This document shows, piece after piece, positions 1 to 5,925 of a DNA stretch of 9,306 nucleotides. The notes beneath the pieces are model-generated. The model was not told where the DNA came from. It was given only the letters and a program-made list of their open reading frames with translations, and searched no databases. Positions within the stretch are counted from its first letter, which is position 1, and each line of letters begins with the position of its first letter. This DNA comes from Rickettsia endosymbiont of Diachasma alloeum (lineage in GTDB: Bacteria; Pseudomonadota; Alphaproteobacteria; Rickettsiales; Rickettsiaceae). The DNA lies in NCBI GenBank assembly GCA_020404485.1, contig DYDT01000102.1, positions 1 to 9,306 on the forward strand, in the 5' to 3' direction. The position numbers and the translations under genes are program-made.

Positions 1-568
1 CATTGGTTACTATTTTGTATAATATTTCTACCCAATCAGCACGTTGGATAAGGCTTTTGCACTCAATATTTTGCCATCCGGAGATAACAAAATGAAAAAT
101 TGTCATGTAGTGAGAAATTAAATAAATAACTTCATATGTAGGTAAAAAATAACCAGGATTAAAATTAATTCCCCCTTTACGTTGCCATATAATAATTTGT
201 CTCACTGGAAAACCTGATACTATGTCTTGACGATCTTGTAGAACTCCTCCTTGAACTCTCCATTTATGATTATAGAAAATAGCCCCATCATCTGCTATCA
301 CCCTAAGCATTTCATTTAAGCATGCTCTTTGCCATTTAACATATTCATCATGCGGCATGCAATCAGTATGGTTTTTATAACCGTTCATTAAAGCTGCATT
401 TGACCATTTACCACCACGCCCATCCTTCATACCATTACCAGTAGAATTTTTTAAGTTATATGGTGGAGAAGTTACAATTAAATCTATTGCTTGATTTGGA
501 ATTTGGTGCATTATTTTCAAAGAATCACCACAAATAATCTTATTTATAAAATCTTGAGGAAATAACAT
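1..568 (-). CDS. Site-specific DNA methyltransferase, partial and with an aberrant C-terminal part
   Basis: This is an N6-adenine or N4-cytosine DNA methyltransferase of the beta-type motif order, predicted to methylate DNA with S-adenosylmethionine. Reading from the ATG at 568-566, motif IV (SPPY) is at residues 34-37 within IVTSPPYNL. It is followed by the family stretches KDGRGGKW (48-55), EYVKWQ (75-80), IFYNHKWRVQGG (97-108), FPVRQIIIWQRKGG (120-133) and FNPGYFLPTYEVIYLI (136-151). After residue 151 (about base 116) the frame stays open to the window edge, but the expected continuation is absent: a KP-rich segment, GDVW, and NPHPAPFP before the SAM-binding FxGxG. None of the three minus-strand frames contains it. 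The gene may therefore be broken or fused at about base 115, or diverged there. It begins 5 bp after the esterase stop and probably shares its transcript. No restriction endonuclease is visible. Family assignment is strong; functionality is doubtful. Confidence 0.8.
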   Translation of the reverse strand, partial: MLFPQDFINKIICGDSLKIMHQIPNQAIDLIVTSPPYNLKNSTGNGMKDGRGGKWSNAALMNGYKNHTDCMPHDEYVKWQRACLNEMLRVIADDGAIFYNHKWRVQGGVLQDRQDIVSGFPVRQIIIWQRKGGINFNPGYFLPTYEVIYLISHYMTIFHFVISGWQNIECKSLIQRADWVEILYKIVTN

Positions 569-573
569 AAAAA

Positions 574-1215
574 CTAATTCTGAATCGATGCTATAAAATT
601 AATTGCAATTTCAATCCCTCTACTATCTATTGAATGAGCAAGCCTAGTTAATTTATGCCCGCTATGAGGTATATGATATTTGGATAAATAGTGCGAAGCG
701 TTATACATTTCATTAACGCTTACCACATCATCTAGCTCTCCATGAATCAAACATATAGGCGTAAGCTTATTATTAATCTCAGCAGGTGGAATTAATGCAC
801 CTGAAAAACCTATGGTAGCATAAAACGGCTCTTTCTGAATGAGAGTTAAATATAGCCCGATCATAGTGCCTTGCGAAAATCCAATAATTATCGTATCTTT
901 ATTGATTAAAGTTAGCTCTTCTTGTTTTTGTTTTATTATATCTTCTAGCTTAGAAATATTTTTTACCAGAAGCTTAGATATAATATCAGGGTTACGATCC
1001 TGCAAGCTAAACCATTGCCTGCCATATGGAGCCATATCATAAGGTTCGATGCCGTGCGGCGAAATAAAATGACAATCAGGCAAATTATTTTGAATGTAAG
1101 GTACTAACCCTATTAGATCATGACCATCCGAGCCAACACCGTGCAGTAATACTACTAATTTTTTTGCCGGCTGCTTTATACTTGCTATTTCAGGATATTC
1201 AAAGTTTTTGTTCAT
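574..1215 (-). CDS. Alpha/beta-hydrolase of the phospholipase/carboxylesterase family
   Basis: A 213-residue serine hydrolase of the carboxylesterase/phospholipase family (YpfH-like), expected to cleave carboxylic or acyl esters in the cytoplasm; the substrate cannot be read from sequence. The oxyanion-hole strand [11 protein letters not shown] spans residues 21-31. The nucleophile elbow GFSQG places the catalytic serine at 114. HGELDDVV (158-165) supplies the acid, most likely Asp162, and AHSID (193-197) supplies His194. All three catalytic residues are therefore present and properly spaced, and the length is normal for the family. No signal peptide is seen. The start at 1215 is supported because the next residues lead directly into the first beta strand. 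The upstream side is occupied by a palindromic repeat whose edge lies about 30 bp from the start codon, so its promoter must lie in or next to that repeat. The gene points away from dgt. Confidence 0.9.
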   Translation of the reverse strand: MNKNFEYPEIASIKQPAKKLVVLLHGVGSDGHDLIGLVPYIQNNLPDCHFISPHGIEPYDMAPYGRQWFSLQDRNPDIISKLLVKNISKLEDIIKQKQEELTLINKDTIIIGFSQGTMIGLYLTLIQKEPFYATIGFSGALIPPAEINNKLTPICLIHGELDDVVSVNEMYNASHYLSKYHIPHSGHKLTRLAHSIDSRGIEIAINFIASIQN

Positions 1216-1243
1216 GTTGTTTTGTAATTTGTTATATTGTATA

Positions 1244-1450
1244 TGTCATTCCCGCGTAAGGCTTGCTTGCGTTGGTACTAAGTCGTCTGAGCTACGCGAA
1301 TGAAATGAGCGTGGCAAAATCCAGAAAAAATAATAAAAATGCTATAAGCTAGCACTTTTATACTGGATTGCGTACGTACAATTACTTCGTAATTTCCTTA
1401 GCTCAGACGACAAAACTGATCCACGCGGGCAATGCCGCCACGGGATGATA
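1244..1450. repeat. Rickettsia palindromic-type repeat between divergent genes
   Basis: The 304-bp stretch between the divergent esterase and dgt-like genes is mostly one composite palindromic repeat. Its ends are imperfect inverted copies: TGTCATTCCCG at 1244-1254 and CGGGATGATA at 1441-1450. Inside, GTCGTCTGAGCTA (1282-1294) pairs perfectly with 1399-1411 over 13 bp. AATCCAG (1318-1324) pairs with CTGGATT (1363-1369). ATAAAAATGCT (1333-1343) pairs with 1351-1361 with one mismatch around a 7-nt loop. A small hairpin AATTAC-TTC-GTAAT T lies at 1380-1394. Together these form a cruciform-capable stack typical of the rickettsial RPE repeats. The left end resembles the fragments at 4434 and 9153. 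The repeat leaves only about 28 bp to the esterase start and 69 bp to dgt, so it probably touches both promoters. No gene is supported inside. Confidence 0.8.
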
Positions 1451-1519
1451 TGGAAAAATTGAGCTATACAATAACACTGAATAAATCGTAAAGTGATAGA
1501 AACCAAATAAAGGTTAACA

Positions 1520-2671
1520 ATGCTAGCTTCATATGCTTCTGATCCGCTTAAAAGCAGAGAAAGATTATACAGAGAAATACCGACTTCTGACCGCAATGAA
1601 TTTGAGCGGGATCGTGATCGTATCATCCATACTAATGCATTCAGGCGTTTGCAGTATAAAACTCAGGTTTTTATTAATCATGAGGGCGATCATTATAGAA
1701 ATAGGCTAACTCATTCTTTAGAAGTCTCAACAGTTGCTCGTTCGATTGCCAACACCTTAAACCTGTCAAGCGATTTAGCTGAGACTATAGCACTTGCTCA
1801 TGATCTGGGACATACGCCCTTTGGTCATGCAGGGGAGATAGCTTTGAATGAGTGCATGAAAGAGCATAATGGCTTTTCTCATAATGCTCAATCTCTAAAA
1901 ATATTAACCTTACTCGAAAAAAGATATGCTGCCTATAGAGGAGTAAATCTTACTTGGGAAGTTTTAGAAGGTATAGTAAAGCATAATGGTCCTATAAGCG
2001 GTGAGGTAAATGAGTATATAGCCGAGTATAATAGCCAAAATGATTTAGAGCTTAATACTTACGCTTCTGCTGAAGCTCAAATAGCAGCACTTGCCGACGA
2101 TATTAGCTATATTTCACATGATTTGGAAGATAGTATCGGTGCTAAAATTATCGATTTTAATAATCTTGCTGAACTTAAATATATTGATCAGCAGGTTTTT
2201 GAACTTAAATCGAAATACAAGAATATAAGCTCCTCTTGCTTGATCTATGAAGTAGTACGCAAGCTAATGCATGAACTAATTACCGATTTATTATGGCAAA
2301 CTAAAACTAATATAAATAAAGAAAAAATTACTCATATAGATGAAATACGCAACCTAAATTATCAAATAGTCGATTTTACGGAAAAAACTAATGAGCGGAT
2401 TAAAGAGATTAAAAAATTTCTACATGAGCGGGTTTATAAAAGTAATAGAATTACCGCAATCAGCCTTAAATGTACTAAAATCGTACAAGGCTTATTTAAG
2501 GTTTATATGGAGGATGTTAACTTACTGCCTATTAATTGGAAGATACAAATAGATTCTAACGATCCAAATAGTAAAGCTAGAATTATTGCCGATTATATAG
2601 CTGGTATGACTGACCGCTTTGCTATTCAAGAATATAACCAACTTTGCTCTTTAAATTTCAATAACATTTAA
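1520..2671 (+). CDS. dgt: Deoxyguanosinetriphosphate triphosphohydrolase-like protein (HD domain)
   Basis: A 383-residue dGTPase-like enzyme of the HD superfamily, expected to hydrolyse deoxynucleoside triphosphates to deoxynucleosides and triphosphate and so tune dNTP pools. The metal-binding HD set is visible: His65 in RLTHSLEV, His94-Asp95 in [15 protein letters not shown], and Asp193/194 in ALADDISY. The N-terminal RRLQYKTQV (42-50) and [11 protein letters not shown] (56-66) stretches, and ITAISLK towards the C terminus, also fit. The length matches the shorter, alphaproteobacterial type (the family often annotated dGTPase-like type 2) rather than the roughly 500-residue E. coli Dgt, so substrate preference is uncertain. 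The start is supported by TAAAGG ending 6 nt before the ATG. A candidate -10 (TACAAT, 1467-1472) lies just outside the upstream repeat, but no convincing -35 was found. The stop is only 2 bp before argS, indicating co-transcription. Confidence 0.93.
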   Translation: MLASYASDPLKSRERLYREIPTSDRNEFERDRDRIIHTNAFRRLQYKTQVFINHEGDHYRNRLTHSLEVSTVARSIANTLNLSSDLAETIALAHDLGHTPFGHAGEIALNECMKEHNGFSHNAQSLKILTLLEKRYAAYRGVNLTWEVLEGIVKHNGPISGEVNEYIAEYNSQNDLELNTYASAEAQIAALADDISYISHDLEDSIGAKIIDFNNLAELKYIDQQVFELKSKYKNISSSCLIYEVVRKLMHELITDLLWQTKTNINKEKITHIDEIRNLNYQIVDFTEKTNERIKEIKKFLHERVYKSNRITAISLKCTKIVQGLFKVYMEDVNLLPINWKIQIDSNDPNSKARIIADYIAGMTDRFAIQEYNQLCSLNFNNI

Positions 2672-2673
2672 TC

Positions 2674-4404
2674 ATGAATATATTTAACAAACTAAAACAC
2701 GATATAATTACTGCAAGTACGCAGTTATATAATAATTCTGAAATAGCAAATAATGCTAGTATTGAAACCCCGAAAGATAGCTTTAACGGCGATTTATCAA
2801 GTAATATCGCAATGATTATTGCTGCCAAAGAAAACATTCCTCCTCGTGAAGTTGCGTTAAAATTCAAAGAAATTCTTAATAAACTACCATATATCGCAAG
2901 CATAGAAATAGCAGGACCAGGGTTTATTAATTTTACTATCAAAGCCGATAGCTGGCACACTGCAATTGAAGATATTTTACAAAACGAATCTAAATTTTTT
3001 GAAATTGACATAGATAAAAACAAAAATATCAATATTGAGTATGTTTCCGCTAATCCAACCGGACCGATGCATATAGGACATGCAAGAGGTGCGGTATATG
3101 GGGACGTACTTGCTAATATTCTAAAAAAAGTAGGATATCCTGTTACGAAAGAATATTATGTTAACGATGCAGGTTCACAAATAAATGATTTAGTAAGTAC
3201 AGTAATATTACGTTATAGAGAAGCTTTAGGCGAAAAAATTATTATTACTGATGGGTTATATCCAGGAGAGTATTTAATTTCTGTCGGGCAAGCTTTAGCT
3301 AAAGAATATGGTGATAAATTATTAAGTATGGATGAGCCGGAAAGGTTTAGAATAGTTAAAAATTTTGCTATCCAAAAAATGCTAGATTTAAATAAAGAAG
3401 ATTTAAAAGAGCTGGGTGTTAAGCACGATATATTCTTTTCTGAGCAGACATTACACGATAATGGTGAGATAGAAAAAACTGTTAAATTACTAACCGATAT
3501 GGGGCTAATTTATGAAGGTAGCCTGCCTGCTCCTAAAGGTAAGGTCCACGCAGAATGGGAAAACAGAACTCAAGAATTATTTAAATCTACTAAATATGGT
3601 GATGATCAAGATCGTCCGATAAAAAAAGCCGATGGAAGTTGGACATATTTTGCCTCCGATCTTGCATATGCAAAAGATAAAATAGATAGAGGAGCAAATC
3701 ACTTAATTTATGTACTTGGTGCTGATCATAGCGGGTATGTCAAAAGAATCGAAGCTATTGTTAAAGCTCTAGGCAAAGAGCAGGTTAAAGTTGATGTTAA
3801 AATCTGCCAATTAGTAAATTTTGTTGAAAATGGTATGCCAGTTAAGATGTCAAAGCGTCTTGGAACTTTTGCTAGTGTGCAAGACGTAAATAATGAAGTA
3901 GGCAAAGACATTATAAGGTTTATGATGTTAACAAGAGAAAATAACAAAACGCTTGATTTTGACCTAGTAAAAGTAAAAGAACAATCTAAAGAAAACCCTA
4001 TATTTTATGTCCAATATGCACATGTTAGAACGCTATCGATATTATCGAAAGCTATGGAAACGATTCCGCAATCTTATAATAGCTTTGAAGCTGGCACATA
4101 TGATTTATCGCTATTATCATCGGAAGAAGAGATTGAGATAATAAAGCTCTTAGCTAGCTGGACGAAAACTTTGGAAACAGCAGCAAAATATTTTGAACCA
4201 CACAGAGTAGCGTTTTATTTGATAAATCTAGCTTCAAAATTTCATGCTTTATGGAACTTTGGTAAGGAAAATAACGATTACAGGTTCATAATAGAAAATA
4301 ATGAAGAACTAACAACAGCACGTCTTGCTCTTGCCAAAGCCATACAAAAAATTATCGCTAGCGGTCTTGAGGTTATAGGTGTAGAACCGATGGAAAGGAT
4401 GTAA
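2674..4404 (+). CDS. argS: Arginine--tRNA ligase
   Basis: A 576-residue class I aminoacyl-tRNA synthetase that charges tRNA-Arg with arginine using ATP in the cytoplasm. The order of parts is the ArgS-specific N-terminal tRNA-recognition domain (about 1-90, with SFNGDLSSNIAM and GPGFINF), then the Rossmann catalytic core with the HIGH signature at 133-136 (PMHIGHARGAVYGD). YYVNDAGSQ follows about 30 residues later, then LGADHSGY, then a KMSKS-loop equivalent KMSKR at 391-395. An alpha-helical DALR anticodon-binding domain extends from roughly residue 445 to the end, closing with VEPMERM, a typical ArgS terminus. The length is normal and no residue is obviously missing. Translation probably depends on coupling with dgt, since the ATG follows the dgt stop by 2 bp and no independent ribosome site stands out. 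Downstream is a repeat-filled gap. Confidence 0.98.
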   Translation: MNIFNKLKHDIITASTQLYNNSEIANNASIETPKDSFNGDLSSNIAMIIAAKENIPPREVALKFKEILNKLPYIASIEIAGPGFINFTIKADSWHTAIEDILQNESKFFEIDIDKNKNINIEYVSANPTGPMHIGHARGAVYGDVLANILKKVGYPVTKEYYVNDAGSQINDLVSTVILRYREALGEKIIITDGLYPGEYLISVGQALAKEYGDKLLSMDEPERFRIVKNFAIQKMLDLNKEDLKELGVKHDIFFSEQTLHDNGEIEKTVKLLTDMGLIYEGSLPAPKGKVHAEWENRTQELFKSTKYGDDQDRPIKKADGSWTYFASDLAYAKDKIDRGANHLIYVLGADHSGYVKRIEAIVKALGKEQVKVDVKICQLVNFVENGMPVKMSKRLGTFASVQDVNNEVGKDIIRFMMLTRENNKTLDFDLVKVKEQSKENPIFYVQYAHVRTLSILSKAMETIPQSYNSFEAGTYDLSLLSSEEEIEIIKLLASWTKTLETAAKYFEPHRVAFYLINLASKFHALWNFGKENNDYRFIIENNEELTTARLALAKAIQKIIASGLEVIGVEPMERM

Positions 4405-4433
4405 TACAATCGTCATTGCGAGCGGTCTTCTAA

Positions 4434-4467
4434 TGTCATTCCCACGTAGGTATTGTTGCGTGGATTA
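4434..4467. repeat. Half of a palindromic repeat (left flank of a nested repeat cluster)
   Basis: A 34-bp segment starting TGTCATTCCC and ending TTGTTGCGTGGATTA. It matches 9153-9186 at 30 of 34 positions and resembles the left end of the repeat at 1244. Its inner part ATTGTTGCGTGG (4452-4463) has a perfect 12-bp inverted partner, CCACGCAACAAT, at 4619-4630, on the far side of the 4481-4613 element. It therefore reads as one arm of an older palindrome split by later insertions. Just before it, at 4411-4423, is CGTCATTGCGAGC, which looks like the truncated edge of yet another repeat type. Confidence 0.65.
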
Positions 4468-4480
4468 AAAAATGTTCTAT

Positions 4481-4613
4481 ATGTCATTCCTGCGAAAGCA
4501 GGAATCTAGTATAAAGCTGTCATACCGTGACTTGATCCCGGTATCTCAGGACACAGTCTGTGAGCAGGATGACAATATAATTGACTGGATTCCTGCTTTC
4601 GCAGGAATGACAT
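4481..4613. repeat. Palindromic repeat element with 30-bp inverted arms
   Basis: Inverted arms of 30 bp at 4481-4510 and 4584-4613 match with a single mismatch, making a 133-bp element. Each arm is itself a perfect hairpin: ATTCCTGC, loop GAAA, GCAGGAAT (4486-4505), and the complementary form at 4589-4608. The centre is occupied by a second element (4518-4574). One reading frame across it (4472-4657) gives the peptide fragments SFLRKQESS and WIPAFAGMT. These are recognisable translation products of dispersed palindromic repeats and not a gene. As RNA the element could fold strongly and might act as a terminator or processing signal between argS and the next gene. Confidence 0.85.
4518..4574. 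repeat. Inner palindromic repeat nested inside the 4481-4613 element
   Basis: A 57-bp segment bounded by TGTCAT (4518-4523) and ATGACA (4569-4574) sits in the loop of the larger palindrome. It contains ATACCG (4522-4527) paired with CGGTAT (4539-4544), and CACA (4552-4555) paired with TGTG (4559-4562). The start TGTCATACCG recurs at 9134-9143 downstream of grxD. The position, symmetric ends and different internal sequence suggest a separate repeat family inserted into the first. Confidence 0.6.
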
Positions 4614-4628
4614 CGAAACCACGCAACA

Positions 4629-5363
4629 ATGAATCCCATAGACAAGCAACTAGATGACATCTCAAATATTTTATATATGATCAACAATATTTTCTTTAAA
4701 ATATGTCTAGGAGTTTTAATAAGCGTTACTGCTATTTATTTTGCTTATCAATATTACCAAGATAGTAAGCCAGTAATTACTATTGATGCAGACGCACTAC
4801 CTACAAAAATAAAACCTTCTAAAGTAGAAGATATTATGTCGTCTGCGGTGCATAGTACTATATATGAAAACCTTATTTCTAAAAATACCAACCTTAAAAA
4901 TGCAAAACTTCTTCCTGAACCTGAAAAGCCTGTTAATATAAATTCACGCAATCAAAATGATGACCCTTTTGATATAGATTCTTCGGATGATATATCAAAT
5001 CTGCTTTCTTTAATAGAACCAAATAATGCTTCACAAAAAAATGAGACAGATTTAAATATAATAAAACGTGATAAAGAAAGTACAGATAGCAATAAAAATA
5101 TAAAAAGTTATAATAACCTTATTAGTTATAAAGTGCAGCTTGGTTCAGTAAAATCGGAAGCAGATGCAATAAATGAAGGTGAGAGAATAAAAAAGAAATT
5201 TCCAAAAATTCTAAAAAATGCTGTTATTACTACTCAAAAAGTTAAATGTGACGATGGAAAATTTTTCTATTTAATATTAGCCGGTAATTATGATAATCTG
5301 AGTCAAGCAAAAGCAGTCTGTAAGAAACTGTCACAGAATAAGCAAAGCTGTGTATTAAAATAA
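4629..5363 (+). CDS. Membrane-anchored SPOR-domain protein
   Basis: A 244-residue inner-membrane protein with a short cytoplasmic N terminus, one membrane span (about 22-42, [19 protein letters not shown]), and a long polar, low-complexity periplasmic linker rich in N, S, D and K (about 48-162). It ends in a SPOR domain (about 165-244) beginning [15 protein letters not shown] and containing [28 protein letters not shown] domains bind denuded septal peptidoglycan, so a role in cell division or envelope maintenance is likely; the exact partner is unknown. Cysteines at 207, 231 and 241 lie in the periplasmic domain and could form a disulfide. The chosen ATG (4629-4631) shares its first two bases with the end of a repeat arm and lacks a clear Shine-Dalgarno sequence. 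Met17 (4677) is the alternative and would keep the membrane span. Confidence 0.85.
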   Translation: MNPIDKQLDDISNILYMINNIFFKICLGVLISVTAIYFAYQYYQDSKPVITIDADALPTKIKPSKVEDIMSSAVHSTIYENLISKNTNLKNAKLLPEPEKPVNINSRNQNDDPFDIDSSDDISNLLSLIEPNNASQKNETDLNIIKRDKESTDSNKNIKSYNNLISYKVQLGSVKSEADAINEGERIKKKFPKILKNAVITTQKVKCDDGKFFYLILAGNYDNLSQAKAVCKKLSQNKQSCVLK

Positions 5364-5373
5364 TAATACAAAA

Positions 5374-5408
5374 TTGAAATTGAATAAATGTATCAAATGT
5401 GATACTAT
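5374..5408 (+). promoter_or_regulatory. Candidate promoter and operator of the toxin-antitoxin operon
   Basis: A perfect palindrome GTATCA-AATG-TGATAC (5390-5405) lies 36 bp before the antitoxin start. It falls between or over plausible promoter boxes: TTGAAT (5380-5385) as -35 and, 17 bp on, TACTAT (5403-5408) or the overlapping GATACT as -10. Ribbon-helix-helix antitoxins commonly bind such palindromes over their own promoter, so an autorepression site is a reasonable inference. The boxes are only 4 of 6 matches at the -10. Confidence 0.4.
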
Positions 5409-5441
5409 GTTTAATAATGTTCACACAAATTATGGTAATTT

Positions 5442-5657
5442 ATGACAGCTAAAAGATTGTTAGTTTTTTTGGATGAAAAAACTTTTGATGACATTACAAA
5501 TTTGGCAAAAATTAATAAATTATCTTCTTCTAAAATAGCAAAAAAGCTTATTATGGATAGTCTTGATCTAGAAGAAGATATGTATTTTTCAAGACTAGCA
5601 GATAAAAGATTAGAAGAAACTAAACATTGGATAAAGCACGAAGAGTTTTGGAAATAA
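5442..5657 (+). CDS. RelB/StbD-like ribbon-helix-helix antitoxin
   Basis: A 71-residue small protein with the arrangement of a ribbon-helix-helix antitoxin. A short N-terminal beta strand (KRLLVFLDE, about 4-12) is followed by two helices (about 13-24 and 28-41, with the SSSKIAKKLIMDSL turn-helix), then an acidic and basic C-terminal helix ending KHEEFWK. That C-terminal type (ADKRLEETKHWI...HEEFW) is characteristic of antitoxins paired with RelE/StbE toxins and would wrap the toxin. The toxin gene begins one base after its stop, as expected for a co-translated pair. By family analogy the protein neutralises the toxin and, with it, represses the operon through the palindrome at 5390-5405. No good Shine-Dalgarno precedes the ATG. 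Gene symbol left blank because relB/stbD subtype cannot be fixed by eye. Confidence 0.85.
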   Translation: MTAKRLLVFLDEKTFDDITNLAKINKLSSSKIAKKLIMDSLDLEEDMYFSRLADKRLEETKHWIKHEEFWK

Positions 5658-5658
5658 T

Positions 5659-5925
5659 ATGTATAATATTATTTATTCTGATCGTGTTAAATTTAAAGAT
5701 GCTCCAAGACTTTCTTCTCCTATCAGAATTATTATAAAGTCTGCTATTGATGAAAAACTACTTCTTGATCCAGTAAAGTTTGGCAAACCTTTAAGATATA
5801 ACTTTAAAAATTGTCGTTCTTTAAAAGTAGGTGATTATAGAGTAATTTATCAGATCGAAGGTATTACTATTCAAATATTAACAATAGGACACCGCAAAGA
5901 TTGTTACAATTATGAAAGAAGCTAA
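5659..5925 (+). CDS. RelE/StbE-family toxin (mRNA interferase)
   Basis: An 88-residue RelE/ParE-fold protein, predicted by family to cleave mRNA on the ribosome when free of its antitoxin. Diagnostic features are near the C terminus: [15 protein letters not shown] (52-66), then a strand ITIQILTI and the motif GHRKDCY (77-83). Arg61, Arg79 and Tyr83 occupy positions comparable to catalytic Arg61, Arg81 and Tyr87 of E. coli RelE, so the active surface seems intact. The length is normal. It is translated one base after the antitoxin stop. Its last 14 bases overlap the start of parC in another frame, so the toxin C terminus and the parC N terminus are encoded by the same DNA. A ParE-like gyrase inhibitor is the alternative, but the GDYRVIY and GHRKD motifs favour RelE/StbE. 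Confidence 0.88.
   Translation: MYNIIYSDRVKFKDAPRLSSPIRIIIKSAIDEKLLLDPVKFGKPLRYNFKNCRSLKVGDYRVIYQIEGITIQILTIGHRKDCYNYERS

Noticed and set aside
1465..1487. A complete dgt promoter
   Set aside because: TACAAT at 1467-1472 fits a -10, but the positions 16-18 bp upstream do not resemble a -35, so it is mentioned only as a possibility.
1342..1626. A 94-codon minus-strand open frame across the dgt start
   Set aside because: It overlaps the first 107 bases of dgt antisense and its other half lies in the palindromic repeat; the peptide shows no recognisable domain.
4472..4657. A 61-codon open frame between argS and the SPOR gene
   Set aside because: It runs through the nested palindromic repeats, and its fragments SFLRKQESS and WIPAFAGMT are the usual translation of such repeats. 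It also overlaps the SPOR start and has no ribosome site.
5242..5424. Minus-strand 60-codon open frame at the end of the SPOR gene
   Set aside because: It is antisense to the SPOR domain coding region and the candidate operator, has no family resemblance and is a normal by-product of A+T-rich sequence.
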